A stretch of DNA of 45,063 nucleotides from VMFW01 sp038058095 (GTDB lineage: Bacteria; Patescibacteriota; Minisyncoccia; UBA6257; 2-01-FULL-56-20): the NCBI GenBank assembly GCA_038058095.1, contig JBBUBW010000012.1:1-45063 (forward strand). Direction: 5' to 3'. A program made the translations under genes and the position numbers. Numbering within the stretch: the first letter of the stretch is position 1; every line of letters starts with the position of its first letter. Below, in pieces: positions 24,099 through 32,346 of this stretch. The notes under the pieces are model-generated. The model worked only from the letters and a program-made list of their open reading frames with translations, searched no databases and was not told the origin of the DNA.

Positions 24099-25475
24099 AT
24101 GGCTAAAAAAGATATCGCGGCGCGAGTGCCGCCAGCAAACCAGGAGGCGGAGCAATCTGTTTTGGGCGCGATTTTGATCGACAAAGATGCCATTATTAAA
24201 GTAGCGGATCTTTTAACGGCGGCTGATTTTTATCATCCTTCGAATGCGAAAATTTTCGAAATGATGATCGAGCTTTTCGAGAAGCACCAGCCAATTGATG
24301 TTTTGAGTGTTAGTAATCGGTTAAAAGAACGTGGAATTTTAAAAGAGGTCGGAGGTTCGAGTTATTTAGCGGATTTAACTAATGGAGTTCCGACATCGTC
24401 GCACATTGCCGGGTACGCAAAAATTGTGAAAGAGAAGAAGGTGCTACGCGATTTGATTCGTGTTTCGGCTGATATTACCGAAGATGTTTTTTCGCAGCCG
24501 GGAGAAGTGGAGGATCTTTTAGATGATGTGGAACAGAAGATTATGGCGATTTCGCAGAAATCAATGCCTCAAAATTTAGTTCATATTAAGGACGAACTTA
24601 AAACAGCTTACGAAAGAATTGAGAAATTGCATCGCGGAGAAGGAGCGATCAGGGGCGTGCCAACTGGTTTTGACGGATTAGATAATCTTCTTTCTGGCCT
24701 TCAGAAATCGGATTTGGTTGTTTTGGGGGCAAGGCCGTCTTTAGGCAAGACTTCATTGGCGCTCGATATCGCGCGGCACGCGGCGCTTAAAGCCGGCGCT
24801 TCGGTTGGAATTTTTTCACTTGAGATGTCGCGAGAACAAGTGATTGACCGGTTGATTTCGGCGGAGTCTCAAGTTCCCCTTTGGCGGCTTCGAACCGGAA
24901 GAATTTCGGACGATTCGGAATTTGAAATGATACAGTACGCCTTGGATCGATTATCGAATGTGCCAATTTATGTAGACGATAGCGCGTCGCCGAATGTTAT
25001 GCAGATTCGCTCGATGGCGCGCCGAATGCAGATGGAGCACGGCTTGGATCTTTTAGTAGTCGATTATCTGCAATTAATCCAGCCAAGAACTAACGCGGAC
25101 AATATGGTTCAGCAAGTAACAGAGATTTCACGTGGATTAAAGGCGCTCGCAAGAGAGCTTAAAATTCCGGTGCTGGCTTTGTCCCAACTTTCAAGAGGGG
25201 TGGAACAGCGCGACCATAAAGTGCCGAGATTGTCCGACTTGCGCGAGTCGGGAAGTATTGAGCAGGATAGCGATGTAGTGCTGTTTATTTACCGGAAAGA
25301 CCGAGAGAGAACCGACATTAGCCTCCCGCTCGAAGAGCAGAATGTGGCGCAAATTATTATTGCCAAACACAGAAACGGCCCACTGGGATCGGTGGAGCTT
25401 AAATTTGACCCTGAACGCGTAACTTTTAAAAACATAGAAACCCGGTACACCGAAGTAGCGGCGGAAGCAATATGA
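24099..25475 (+). CDS. dnaB: Replicative DNA helicase DnaB
   Basis: A hexameric helicase that unwinds DNA at the replication fork. The 458-residue protein has the N-terminal helical domain (PPANQEAEQSVLGAI), then the RecA-like ATPase with Walker A GARPSLGKTS (about residues 211-220), Walker B LLVVDYLQL and the arginine-finger region RDHKVPRLSDLRESG. Length is normal and no intein is seen. Its stop overlaps the recR start by 4 nt (ATGA). Confidence 0.97.
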   Translation: MAKKDIAARVPPANQEAEQSVLGAILIDKDAIIKVADLLTAADFYHPSNAKIFEMMIELFEKHQPIDVLSVSNRLKERGILKEVGGSSYLADLTNGVPTSSHIAGYAKIVKEKKVLRDLIRVSADITEDVFSQPGEVEDLLDDVEQKIMAISQKSMPQNLVHIKDELKTAYERIEKLHRGEGAIRGVPTGFDGLDNLLSGLQKSDLVVLGARPSLGKTSLALDIARHAALKAGASVGIFSLEMSREQVIDRLISAESQVPLWRLRTGRISDDSEFEMIQYALDRLSNVPIYVDDSASPNVMQIRSMARRMQMEHGLDLLVVDYLQLIQPRTNADNMVQQVTEISRGLKALARELKIPVLALSQLSRGVEQRDHKVPRLSDLRESGSIEQDSDVVLFIYRKDRERTDISLPLEEQNVAQIIIAKHRNGPLGSVELKFDPERVTFKNIETRYTEVAAEAI

Positions 25476-26074
25476 ATTTACCGCAACCAATTCGAAAATT
25501 GGCCGACCATTTGGCGGATTTGCCATCAATTGGACCGAGGCAAGCCCTGCGGCTGGTTTTCTATTTTTTAAGTCAAGGGAAGAATGAGATGAACGAGTTG
25601 GCACGAAGCATCGACGACTTAAGCGGTTTAAAACTCTGCTCCAATTGTTTTTTTGTTCATCAGAACCAAGGCGGGCTTTGTGATATTTGCGGGGATAAAA
25701 ATCGCCGAAAGGATTTAATCGCTATTATAGAAAAGGAAACGGACCTGCTTTCGATTGAAAGTACGCGAAAATTCCACGGGCGGTATTTTATTTTGGGACC
25801 AATCCCTAAAACCGGCGTACTTGAAGATTGGCAGAAGTTAAGAGTTCAAGTATTGAAAGCTTTTATTAAAAATGAAATTTCCCAGCAGGCGGAAGAAATT
25901 ATTTTGGCGTTTAGCCCGACATCAAACGGAGACTTTAACTCTTCGCTTTTAATCAAGGAGCTATCCCCTTTTACTAAAAAGATCACTCGCTTAGGGCGAG
26001 GATTGCCGACGGGGGGCGAGATTGAATTTGCGGATGACGAAACTTTGGGAGAGGCGCTTGCTAAGAGGAGCTAG
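25472..26074 (+). CDS. recR: Recombination protein RecR
   Basis: RecR acts with RecO/RecF in gap repair. The 200-residue protein has the helix-hairpin-helix LADLPSIGPRQA, a four-Cys zinc finger (CSNC...CDIC), the Toprim motif AIIEKETDLLSIE, and the C-terminal RLGRGLPTGGEIEFADDETL. It overlaps dnaB by 4 nt. The stop TAG is followed within 3 nt by palindromic element copy C. Confidence 0.96.
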   Translation: MNLPQPIRKLADHLADLPSIGPRQALRLVFYFLSQGKNEMNELARSIDDLSGLKLCSNCFFVHQNQGGLCDICGDKNRRKDLIAIIEKETDLLSIESTRKFHGRYFILGPIPKTGVLEDWQKLRVQVLKAFIKNEISQQAEEIILAFSPTSNGDFNSSLLIKELSPFTKKITRLGRGLPTGGEIEFADDETLGEALAKRS

Positions 26075-26076
26075 GT

Positions 26077-26218
26077 TTAATTTCGATTTCGCACAAAAAC
26101 ACGCTATCAATTTTCCCAGCGAGAAAATTGCGCTCGCTCTCGGCCTTGCTCTCCCGTTGAAACGGGAACCATGCCCGCTCGGCCTGCGAGACGGTCTTCT
26201 TAGCGAAATCGAAATTAA
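26077..26218. repeat. Palindromic element, copy C (after recR)
   Basis: The outer arms 26077-26092 and 26203-26218 are a perfect 16-bp inverted repeat (TTAATTTCGATTTCGC). The first inner hairpin has an 8-bp stem CAATTTTC/GAAAATTG with loop CCAGCGA, parallel to copy A. A second region has TCTC/GAGA, GGCC/GGCC and apical CCCGTT-GA-AACGGG. It is more divergent from A and B, which share the bulge sequences. Confidence 0.7.
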
Positions 26219-26318
26219 TATGAGATAGGAAAAGAAGAGGTGGACTTTGGAAGAGGGAGTGGTAGTATGGAAGCAGAGGTTTTTTGGCGCTCTTTGAAAA
26301 CTAACACTGGAGGATGTG

Positions 26319-26492
26319 ATGGATTCAAGCGGAGTTCAGAGTACTGTCGGCGTTTGGAATGCGATTGTGATTTTCTGTGCCGTTGCAGGAGTTGCTCTTT
26401 TCGGGAAGAGGATACTCGAGGAGGTGTCTTGGTGGCCATTTTACTTGATCATGTGGGCATCAGGTCTATTTAGCAAGGGAGATGATGACTAA
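26319..26492 (+). CDS. Small two-helix membrane protein, first of four
   Basis: This 57-residue product (MDSSGVQSTVG... ending FSKGDDD) has two predicted membrane helices (about 12-27 and 38-52). Family unknown. GGAGG lies 5 nt before the ATG. It opens a run of four tiny same-strand genes, probably one transcript ending at a hairpin near 27170. A possible promoter (TGGACT, 16 nt, TAGTAT with TGG) lies at about 26241-26268. Confidence 0.7.
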   Translation: MDSSGVQSTVGVWNAIVIFCAVAGVALFGKRILEEVSWWPFYLIMWASGLFSKGDDD

Positions 26493-26567
26493 GTCGAGTA
26501 TCTCAGACTAACGAAGAAGGTTCTTTAGCTTATTGAATCGAGAGAAAATCCAATAGAGGAGGTCGCG

Positions 26568-26699
26568 ATGGCGTTTCTTGAAAAAGTTCTTCGATTCATC
26601 GCTTCTCGAGATCCGGGAATAAGCCAGATGTTCTTTCTCTGTATTCTCGGCTTGCTCGCCACTTTGGTTAATGAAAGGCAGTGCGGGGGTGGACGATGA
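26568..26699 (+). CDS. Tiny membrane protein, second of four
   Basis: This 43-residue product (MAFLEKVLRFIASRDPG...) has an amphipathic start and one membrane helix (about 20-35). GAGGAGG lies 5 nt before the ATG. Its TGA overlaps the next gene's ATG by 4 nt, showing tight translational coupling. Function unknown. Confidence 0.7.
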   Translation: MAFLEKVLRFIASRDPGISQMFFLCILGLLATLVNERQCGGGR

Positions 26700-26959
26700 G
26701 CGAAAATTGGATCCAGGCAGTCGTGAGAGTTCTCTTTCTAATGACTGTTTGTTGCACGGTGTTTTATTTAGCCGGCGCAACTACTGAGAAGAAGAGGGGT
26801 GGTAATCCGTTTCTAGTGATCGGGAAGAGAACTTATCTGGGTTTTCTGAATGTTGTCGGCCTAATACTCCTCGGGTGTTTTATAGTCGCTGACTGTGTGC
26901 GAGAAGTCAGTGAATTGGCTTCCTCGGGCATATTTTCAAAGGAAGGCGGTGTGAGCTGA
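26696..26959 (+). CDS. Small two-helix membrane protein, third of four
   Basis: From the ATG at 26696 the product is 87 residues (MSENWIQAVVRV...). An earlier GTG at 26681 is in frame, but GGGGGTGG before 26696 and the ATGA overlap favour the later start. Two membrane helices (about 7-28 and 46-63) flank a basic loop EKKRGGN. Family unknown. Confidence 0.7.
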   Translation: MSENWIQAVVRVLFLMTVCCTVFYLAGATTEKKRGGNPFLVIGKRTYLGFLNVVGLILLGCFIVADCVREVSELASSGIFSKEGGVS

Positions 26960-27123
26960 TGAGCCATGACCAACAAACAATGCGCACGCTCGTGGCATAT
27001 TTTCTTTTGATGCTGCTGAACTTCGGCATAATAAGTTGGGAAGAGTGGCAAAACAAGAATTGTAGGTGGCTAAGGCGCTACCTGCGGCGGGGTACACGAA
27101 GCCTAGATAATTTTCAAGCCTAG
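26959..27123 (+). CDS. Small membrane protein with basic tail, fourth of four
   Basis: This 54-residue product (MSHDQQTMRTLVAYFLLMLL...) has one membrane helix (about 10-26) and a very Arg-rich C-terminal half. Its ATG overlaps the preceding TGA (TGATG). The Shine-Dalgarno is weaker (GGCGG), consistent with coupled re-initiation. Confidence 0.65.
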   Translation: MSHDQQTMRTLVAYFLLMLLNFGIISWEEWQNKNCRWLRRYLRRGTRSLDNFQA

Positions 27124-27144
27124 GTGGACGAGTTTGAAACAATT

Positions 27145-27178
27145 GGGCGACATCCTCACGGGTGTCGCCTTTCCATTT
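27145..27178 (+). terminator. Terminator of the four-gene small-protein operon
   Basis: GGCGACA (27146-27152) pairs with TGTCGCC (27163-27169); a weak T-rich run follows. It is also close to the end of the convergent ychF. Confidence 0.7.
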
Positions 27179-27198
27179 TCTACTATTAGCTTTTACTA

Positions 27199-28203
27199 TT
27201 AACCATGCCTAACAACTAATGTATCTCCATCTTGGATGACGTATTCTTTGCCTTCAAGGCGGAGCAATCCTTTTTCGCGAGCTTTGGACCAAGAACCAAC
27301 TTCGAGGAGTTTTTGCCAATTTATCACTTCGGCGCGAATGAATTTTTTTTCAAAATCAGTATGAATAACTCCGGCAGCTTGGGGCGCTTTCATTCCTTTT
27401 TTAATAGTCCAAGCGCGAGTTTCGTCTTCGCCGGTAGTTAAGAAACTTATAAGATCTAGAATTTCGTAGGATTTTTTTATTAATTCATCCAGTTTTTCGG
27501 CTTTCGATAAATCCATATAAATGTAATCTCCGCCGACCTCTTTGATTTTTTTCTTTAGACTATCCCCTATCTGAGATTCTTCGCCGTTTATTAAATAGAG
27601 TTGTTTTTTAGCGGTTAGGAGCTGAAGTTCGGTGACGATTTCTTCGCCAGCGAATTCTATGGAGAGATGATCTTTTAAAAGTTTCTGTTTGAGTTTGAGT
27701 AAAATTTCTAAATTTTTAGCCGATTTTTTCCCTTCTGGCGTAGGAATACGGCTTTCTTTTTCTAAACTGCCGATTCTTTTTTCGACTGTTTCCAAATCTT
27801 TAATAATTAATTCAGTATTAATGATAGCCATATCGCGCTCGGGATTAACGGAATTTTCAACGTGGATAATTTCGGGATTTTCAAAAACCCTCAAAACCGT
27901 CACGATGGCTTGGGTTTCGCGAATATGCGAAAGAAATTTATTACCAAGGCCTTCTCCGGTTGAGGCGCCTTTTACGAGTCCGGCGATATCGTAAAACTCC
28001 ACGACGGCGGGGATTTTCTTTTTTGACTTGCTTAATTCGGCAAGCTTATCGATTCTTTCGTCCGGGACAGGAACAATACCAATGTTAGGGTCAATAGTGG
28101 CGAAAGGATAATTGGCAATTAAAATATCCTGCTTGGTTAGGATTTTGAAAAGGGTGGACTTCCCGACGTTGGGTAGCCCCACAATGGCGATGGATAGTTT
28201 CAT
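27199..28203 (-). CDS. ychF: Ribosome-binding ATPase/GTPase YchF
   Basis: YchF is an Obg-related NTPase that associates with ribosomes. From the ATG at 28203 the product is 334 residues: P-loop GLPNVGKSTLF, switch motif DIAGLVKGAS, coiled-coil insert, YLINGEE in place of a GTP-specific NKxD, and the C-terminal TGS domain (RAWTIKKGMKAPQAAGVIH). The frame opens upstream to 28257, but those 18 residues are encoded by TTCGTA microrepeats and the family starts at MKLSIAIVG. No Shine-Dalgarno is seen. Confidence 0.95.
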   Translation of the reverse strand: MKLSIAIVGLPNVGKSTLFKILTKQDILIANYPFATIDPNIGIVPVPDERIDKLAELSKSKKKIPAVVEFYDIAGLVKGASTGEGLGNKFLSHIRETQAIVTVLRVFENPEIIHVENSVNPERDMAIINTELIIKDLETVEKRIGSLEKESRIPTPEGKKSAKNLEILLKLKQKLLKDHLSIEFAGEEIVTELQLLTAKKQLYLINGEESQIGDSLKKKIKEVGGDYIYMDLSKAEKLDELIKKSYEILDLISFLTTGEDETRAWTIKKGMKAPQAAGVIHTDFEKKFIRAEVINWQKLLEVGSWSKAREKGLLRLEGKEYVIQDGDTLVVRHG

Positions 28204-28243
28204 AATTTTGCTACGAAATACGAATTGGTACGAATATACGAAT
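28204..28243 (-). repeat. TTCGTA microrepeat leader before ychF
   Basis: Degenerate units TTCGTAT, ATTCGTACC, AATTCGTATT and TCGTAGC lie directly before the ATG. The same sequence, with small differences, precedes hrcA at 20666-20703. Confidence 0.65.
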
Positions 28244-28258
28244 AATACTGATTTCAAC

Positions 28259-28299
28259 GAAAAAGAAAAGACCTCAAGGCTTTTGGCGAAGAGGTCTTT
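28259..28299 (-). terminator. Terminator of the zinc-finger-like gene
   Basis: AAAGACCTC (28267-28275) pairs perfectly with GAGGTCTTT (28291-28299). The minus-strand transcript continues TTTTCTTTTTC. Confidence 0.85.
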
Positions 28300-28340
28300 C
28301 GTCTTGCGCGGATCGACTCCGCAATCTGGTTCGGTACTGT

Positions 28341-29225
28341 TCAGTAGCCTGCTGCTCGCGCTAGATCATGCAGGGCAGCGAGAGATGCCAAGAGGGTGAG
28401 CTGCTGCATAGGGTTGTCTACGTTGTGGGAGGAAAACCTGTACCCCCTTCCTCTTCCTATTGAGTTGATGTCTGGACAAATTCCAACTCCATGGCCAGGG
28501 CACATGATATTGAGTTGACCATTCTCGCCTTGAGTGTAGGCCTGGAAATAATAGCCGTCGGAGCTGGGTATTTCACCTTCGACCTGTTCCCACGCTGTAC
28601 GCATTGCCGTGATCATTTCGGGAATTGGACCTGGACCCCTCGACTCGAGGTAAGACACGAGTTTTCGGCTATAGTTCCCGCGGAGTTCTCCGCCGTGCGC
28701 TTCTTTTGATGTAGTAGTGGTTACAGTGAGTAGTTGTGGCATTACGGATATCGTTTCCCTATCTGGGAACTCTAGAAGTATAAATAATAGCGATAGGGTT
28801 GCGGACACCGCAAATACTTCTTGCCAGTCGTAGCAAACCTCCCAACCATCATCACAAGCAAAGCACTTATCGTTATTAAACTCCCTCCGTTTTCCAGTTC
28901 CCTTGCATCGAGGACAACGTTTGCCAGTCCGCTTGCGCACTCGCGGGATCGGAATAGCATGTTCGAGGAAGCCATTCGCCGTACCAAAGTATCTGAGAGA
29001 TCTTTCGAAACCAAAGTCTCCTCTCAGAATCCCACTAACTTCACTAAACCCAAAATCGCTTCTGAGGTTTTCAACTATGGGTGCGCTTGTTGACACTTCG
29101 CCATATTGATTTACAAAGTCGGAATGGATACGAAGGTAAAGTCCTGCCTGCCCGCTTCTCCCTTTAAGAGAGAGCTCGTACCAACATGGCATAGTACCAC
29201 GCATTAACATTTCTATACTTCCCAC
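28341..29225 (-). CDS. Protein with DnaJ-type zinc finger, unknown function
   Basis: The 294-residue product is soluble. About residues 104-128 hold two CxxC pairs in CPRCKGTGKRREF...CFACDDGW, resembling one DnaJ zinc-binding repeat; the J domain is absent. The rest is not recognised. The start is a GTG at 29225 with GAGG 6 nt upstream; ATGs at codons 6 and 8 are alternatives. It has its own promoter and terminator and is the longest gene of the Shine-Dalgarno class here. GC content appears higher than in ychF, which may hint at separate origin. Confidence 0.7.
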   Translation of the reverse strand: MGSIEMLMRGTMPCWYELSLKGRSGQAGLYLRIHSDFVNQYGEVSTSAPIVENLRSDFGFSEVSGILRGDFGFERSLRYFGTANGFLEHAIPIPRVRKRTGKRCPRCKGTGKRREFNNDKCFACDDGWEVCYDWQEVFAVSATLSLLFILLEFPDRETISVMPQLLTVTTTTSKEAHGGELRGNYSRKLVSYLESRGPGPIPEMITAMRTAWEQVEGEIPSSDGYYFQAYTQGENGQLNIMCPGHGVGICPDINSIGRGRGYRFSSHNVDNPMQQLTLLASLAALHDLARAAGY

Positions 29226-29310
29226 CTTCCACCTCGTTTCTATGTTGGGTTGCTGGAAATCAACTTTTAGTGACGCTCGAAGTAGCCGTTATTTCAAGCT
29301 TACTACAAAT

Positions 29311-29339
29311 AAACTACCTCTTGGCTGACGTTGTGTCAA
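29311..29339 (-). promoter_or_regulatory. Promoter of the zinc-finger-like gene
   Basis: On the minus strand TTGACA (29334-29339), 17 nt spacer, TAGTTT (29311-29316), giving a leader of about 80 nt. Confidence 0.55.
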
Positions 29340-29352
29340 TTTGTATTCAAAC

Positions 29353-29379
29353 TAAAAACCACCTTTTGGGGTGGCTTTT
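29353..29379 (-). terminator. Terminator of the dockerin/Ig-like gene
   Basis: CCACC (29359-29363) pairs with GGTGG (29370-29374), flanked by A and T runs. The minus-strand transcript ends GGTGGTTTTTAG. Confidence 0.75.
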
Positions 29380-29402
29380 AGGTTCTTTTCTTTGCTTACT
29401 TA

Positions 29403-31649
29403 TCAAGTCTGACTCGGTGTGGTTTCCGGCAAGATGATAACGTCGCTTGGCGGCGCATTCACTTCCGGTTCAAGGTTAAAATCCAAGGCTGCGTTAATCG
29501 CATCTAAACTCACTGCGGCCGTATTTTCTACCTCAGTTTTTTCTTTCGATCTTCGCTTGAAGAATAAAAAGTAGAAAACGGAAAGTAGAAGAGCTAGCAA
29601 AATTATCGCGAGAGCTAGCTTTAGGCCGGTGAATTGCGCTAGTAATCCTGCAAGCAGACCAGTGGACGGATTAGGTTCGCCGGACTGCGAATTATTCGAT
29701 GTGTTGTTGGTGATTGTTTCTGTTGAGGTCGAGACGCCTTTGTTTTCTTCGCCAGTGCTAGAAGGTTCGCTTCTAAGATTGACGTTTTCTCCAGTATTAA
29801 GTTGTAAAGGTACTTCGATAATCGGTGGATTACTAACGGTGATTTCGAAACTGGCAGTCGCTTTGGTTTTTCCATTCGAGACTTCCACGGTTACCAAGTA
29901 CGGATTTGCTCTTACTTGCCATAGGGTCGGTATCCAAGTGATGGTTCCGATGTAGTTGAAGATCTGCATGCCATCCGGTGCATCTATTAAACGAAAGATA
30001 AGCGGATTATTTCCAGGGTTGGCGGCTTTTACTGTGTAATAGTAAAGCCAAGTTGCGGTGGCGTTTTTAGGCGGGTTGAAATCGGTAAAAACGGGCGGTT
30101 GGGCCGGCGACACGTTCGGTACCGGAGCAGAGAAAGTAGCCGCGCCTCCCCCTATCGTGACACTTCCACCTCCTCCACCCGGAACTCCAACATTTCCACT
30201 AGTATTACCTCCTCCCGGATTATTGCCGGGCGGATTATCGGCTGGTGGAGTACTAGTTGAAACCGTTATAGAGTAAGCGGTGCTAGTGCTATTTACGCCA
30301 TCACTGACCTGAATTTTCACAACGTATGGAGTACTGGTCGCGTCGGCTACAGCCGGAGTCCATTCGATTAACCCAGTCGTCGACGAAATGACCATACCTG
30401 CAGGATTTTCAAGAAGAGAGAAATCTAATGGTTTGCCTTCGGGATCAACGGCATCAACGTCGTAGTTGTATTTTTTGGTAGCGGTGGCAATCGTCGGAGG
30501 GTTGAAGTTGCTGAAGTTGGGGGGAAGATTTGGTGATTCCACAATGCTACAAGTTGGAGCAGGGCCATCGGCGTTGATGAAATCAATAAGAAGAATTAAA
30601 TCAAAGACATCTGGAGCGCCATCGTTATTCAGGTCATAGTTTGTCCCTTCGATCGGTTTACCACCGCTGAAGATGTATTCAATATAGAGACTGATGTCGT
30701 TGGCGTTAAACTTGTTGTCCTGAGTGATGTCTCCGCAGGTGTAGCTCGCTCCATTTTTAGGCGCAGGTTTTACGGCTTCCAATTGAATTTCATAGGTACT
30801 GGTTGCTTTTCCATCAGTTGCGATAAATTTTGCCGTGCTAGTGCCTGCGATTAGTGGCTCCCACGTAAATATTCCAGTTGAAGTGGAATAAGTGGAACTG
30901 GCCGGCAATTCGTAGCTGATATTTAAAACATCTCCATCTGGATCGGCAATGGCAAGTGGGAAACTATAAACTTCTCCAAGTGTTCCGGCGGCATTACTAA
31001 TCCCAGTGAAAACCGGAGAACTGTTCGGCTTACAACCAGATATCTCGCCGTCTTTATAGACATAATCGATTAAGGTTATGACATCAAAAACGTCAGATGC
31101 CCCATCTTCATTAAAGTCTATAATCGTGCTAGTCGGCTCCGGAGCTCCGCTGAAAACATAGGCGATAAGCGAATCGATATCGGCGCGATCCACTTTTGAA
31201 TCTTTGTCGATGTCGCCACAGAGATAACCATTTTTGAATTCCGGCGAACGCGGAATAATTTCGGTACTCGACGCTTCGTCAATTTCTACTTCCAATGTTT
31301 GGAGGTTGCTGGGTGGCAAAGAGTTGGATGTTAGATTTAATCCTCCTCCTGACAGTTCACTACCAACACTCGAAGTTGAATTTATCGAGTTTTCAGTAGA
31401 AGTATCAGTTGACGTAGCATCTTCGAGGTTCTGTGGATTCGCGACTGAATCGGAGATTGTGGCGTTTTCGATCTGAGAGGTCGTAGTGGTTGCTGTGACG
31501 ATATCGTTTTGGCCTGTTTGAATTGCAAAGTCAGAGCTGGTCGTAGAACTACTGGCGCTGGTAGGCGCAACCCCTTCGTCGCCTAAAACACGACTGATAG
31601 GCAGTAAGAGTAAAGCAAAGGAAAAGAATATGATGAATATTCTTTTCAT
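29403..31649 (-). CDS. Secreted/membrane-anchored protein with two dockerin-like and three Ig-like domains
   Basis: The 748-residue protein has a signal peptide (first 23 residues), a Ser/Thr-rich linker, then a dockerin-type domain (about 143-198) with duplicated calcium loops DIDKDSKVDRAD and DFNEDGASDVFD. A putative-Ig domain follows, then a second dockerin-like domain (about 303-360), two more Ig-like domains (starts near PPNFSNFNPPT and PPVFTDFNPPK) separated by a Gly/Pro-rich linker, and a C-terminal membrane helix (about 671-695) with a KRR stop. It is probably a surface adhesin or assembly protein. No cohesin is visible in the window. Confidence 0.85.
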   Translation of the reverse strand: MKRIFIIFFSFALLLLPISRVLGDEGVAPTSASSSTTSSDFAIQTGQNDIVTATTTTSQIENATISDSVANPQNLEDATSTDTSTENSINSTSSVGSELSGGGLNLTSNSLPPSNLQTLEVEIDEASSTEIIPRSPEFKNGYLCGDIDKDSKVDRADIDSLIAYVFSGAPEPTSTIIDFNEDGASDVFDVITLIDYVYKDGEISGCKPNSSPVFTGISNAAGTLGEVYSFPLAIADPDGDVLNISYELPASSTYSTSTGIFTWEPLIAGTSTAKFIATDGKATSTYEIQLEAVKPAPKNGASYTCGDITQDNKFNANDISLYIEYIFSGGKPIEGTNYDLNNDGAPDVFDLILLIDFINADGPAPTCSIVESPNLPPNFSNFNPPTIATATKKYNYDVDAVDPEGKPLDFSLLENPAGMVISSTTGLIEWTPAVADATSTPYVVKIQVSDGVNSTSTAYSITVSTSTPPADNPPGNNPGGGNTSGNVGVPGGGGGSVTIGGGAATFSAPVPNVSPAQPPVFTDFNPPKNATATWLYYYTVKAANPGNNPLIFRLIDAPDGMQIFNYIGTITWIPTLWQVRANPYLVTVEVSNGKTKATASFEITVSNPPIIEVPLQLNTGENVNLRSEPSSTGEENKGVSTSTETITNNTSNNSQSGEPNPSTGLLAGLLAQFTGLKLALAIILLALLLSVFYFLFFKRRSKEKTEVENTAAVSLDAINAALDFNLEPEVNAPPSDVIILPETTPSQT

Positions 31650-31813
31650 ATATTTATGCTTAGGTGACCTTTTAGTTTATTTTTTGGTTCAAGATCTCGG
31701 TCTCATTAAAAGTTTTCAAAGAGCGTGAATTTTGCACAAGCGTTGTTGTACGATTGAACAGTACGAAAATAACGCAGGCGCGTCAACGAATTTTGGGGAA
31801 AAGAGGAGTAAAA

Positions 31814-31844
31814 CAAAAAACCCCAACTTAACCGGGGTTTTTTA
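31814..31844 (-). terminator. Terminator of the pilus operon
   Basis: AAAAAACCCC (31815-31824) pairs with GGGGTTTTTT (31834-31843), about 20 nt past the last pilin gene. The 170 nt beyond, up to the dockerin gene, show no clear promoter. Confidence 0.85.
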
Positions 31845-31863
31845 TTAAAATTAATTCTTTAAT

Positions 31864-32337
31864 TTAGCGGGTGATGCTGATAGTGGCACTTTGTTCGGCA
31901 TCAGGGGCGCAGACGGTAATACGGCTATTAGTATTTTTGACAATGCTATAGCCAGCGCCATTAGTTGAAGCTCCACTTGGGTCAGTTGGGATAGCCACGA
32001 TATATTTTTCATTAAGCGTGGTTGAAGATAGGTCAACTAATACATCGGGAATTGTGCAGCTTGGTGCTCCAGTTCTGCAGATTTCACTAGTAGCTGACGC
32101 GCCACACGTTCCGAGTAGAATTGAAGACGGCAAAACGCCATTATTGTCGAGGGCGACTTGGTAGACGGCGTTTAAAATAGTATTTACATCCGCCCTTCTT
32201 TGAGCGTTACGGGTGTCGCCAAGCTGCTTACTGGGATTGATGGCGATAATAACAATGCCTGCCAAAATGGAAATGGCGGCTACGACCAAAAGGATTTCAA
32301 GTAACGTAAAACCACTTCTGTTTTTTTGGTTTTTCAT
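31864..32337 (-). CDS. Major pilin-like protein (type IV pilin/GspG-type)
   Basis: The 157-residue product has a class III prepilin signal: basic leader MKNQKNRSG, cleavage before FTLLEILLVV with Glu at +5, then a single hydrophobic helix. The C-terminal domain has two close Cys (GTCGASATSEIC) and a further pair, so disulfides are likely. Length fits a pilin subunit. A separate promoter (TTAACT-17-TGCTATAAT) lies just before it, consistent with extra expression relative to the minor pilins upstream. Confidence 0.85.
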   Translation of the reverse strand: MKNQKNRSGFTLLEILLVVAAISILAGIVIIAINPSKQLGDTRNAQRRADVNTILNAVYQVALDNNGVLPSSILLGTCGASATSEICRTGAPSCTIPDVLVDLSSTTLNEKYIVAIPTDPSGASTNGAGYSIVKNTNSRITVCAPDAEQSATISITR

Positions 32338-32346
32338 GATGTATTT

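Noticed and set aside
25191..25604. 137-residue minus-strand frame across the dnaB-recR junction
   Set aside because: It is antisense to two clearly conserved genes and has no start signals.
5985..26218. CRISPR array or integron attC sites
   Set aside because: The copies are kilobases apart with no spacer pattern, lack attC R-box motifs, and no cas or integrase gene is present.
26022..26228. 68-residue frame running from recR into the palindromic element
   Set aside because: Its first part is out-of-frame recR sequence and the rest is palindrome; no start signal.
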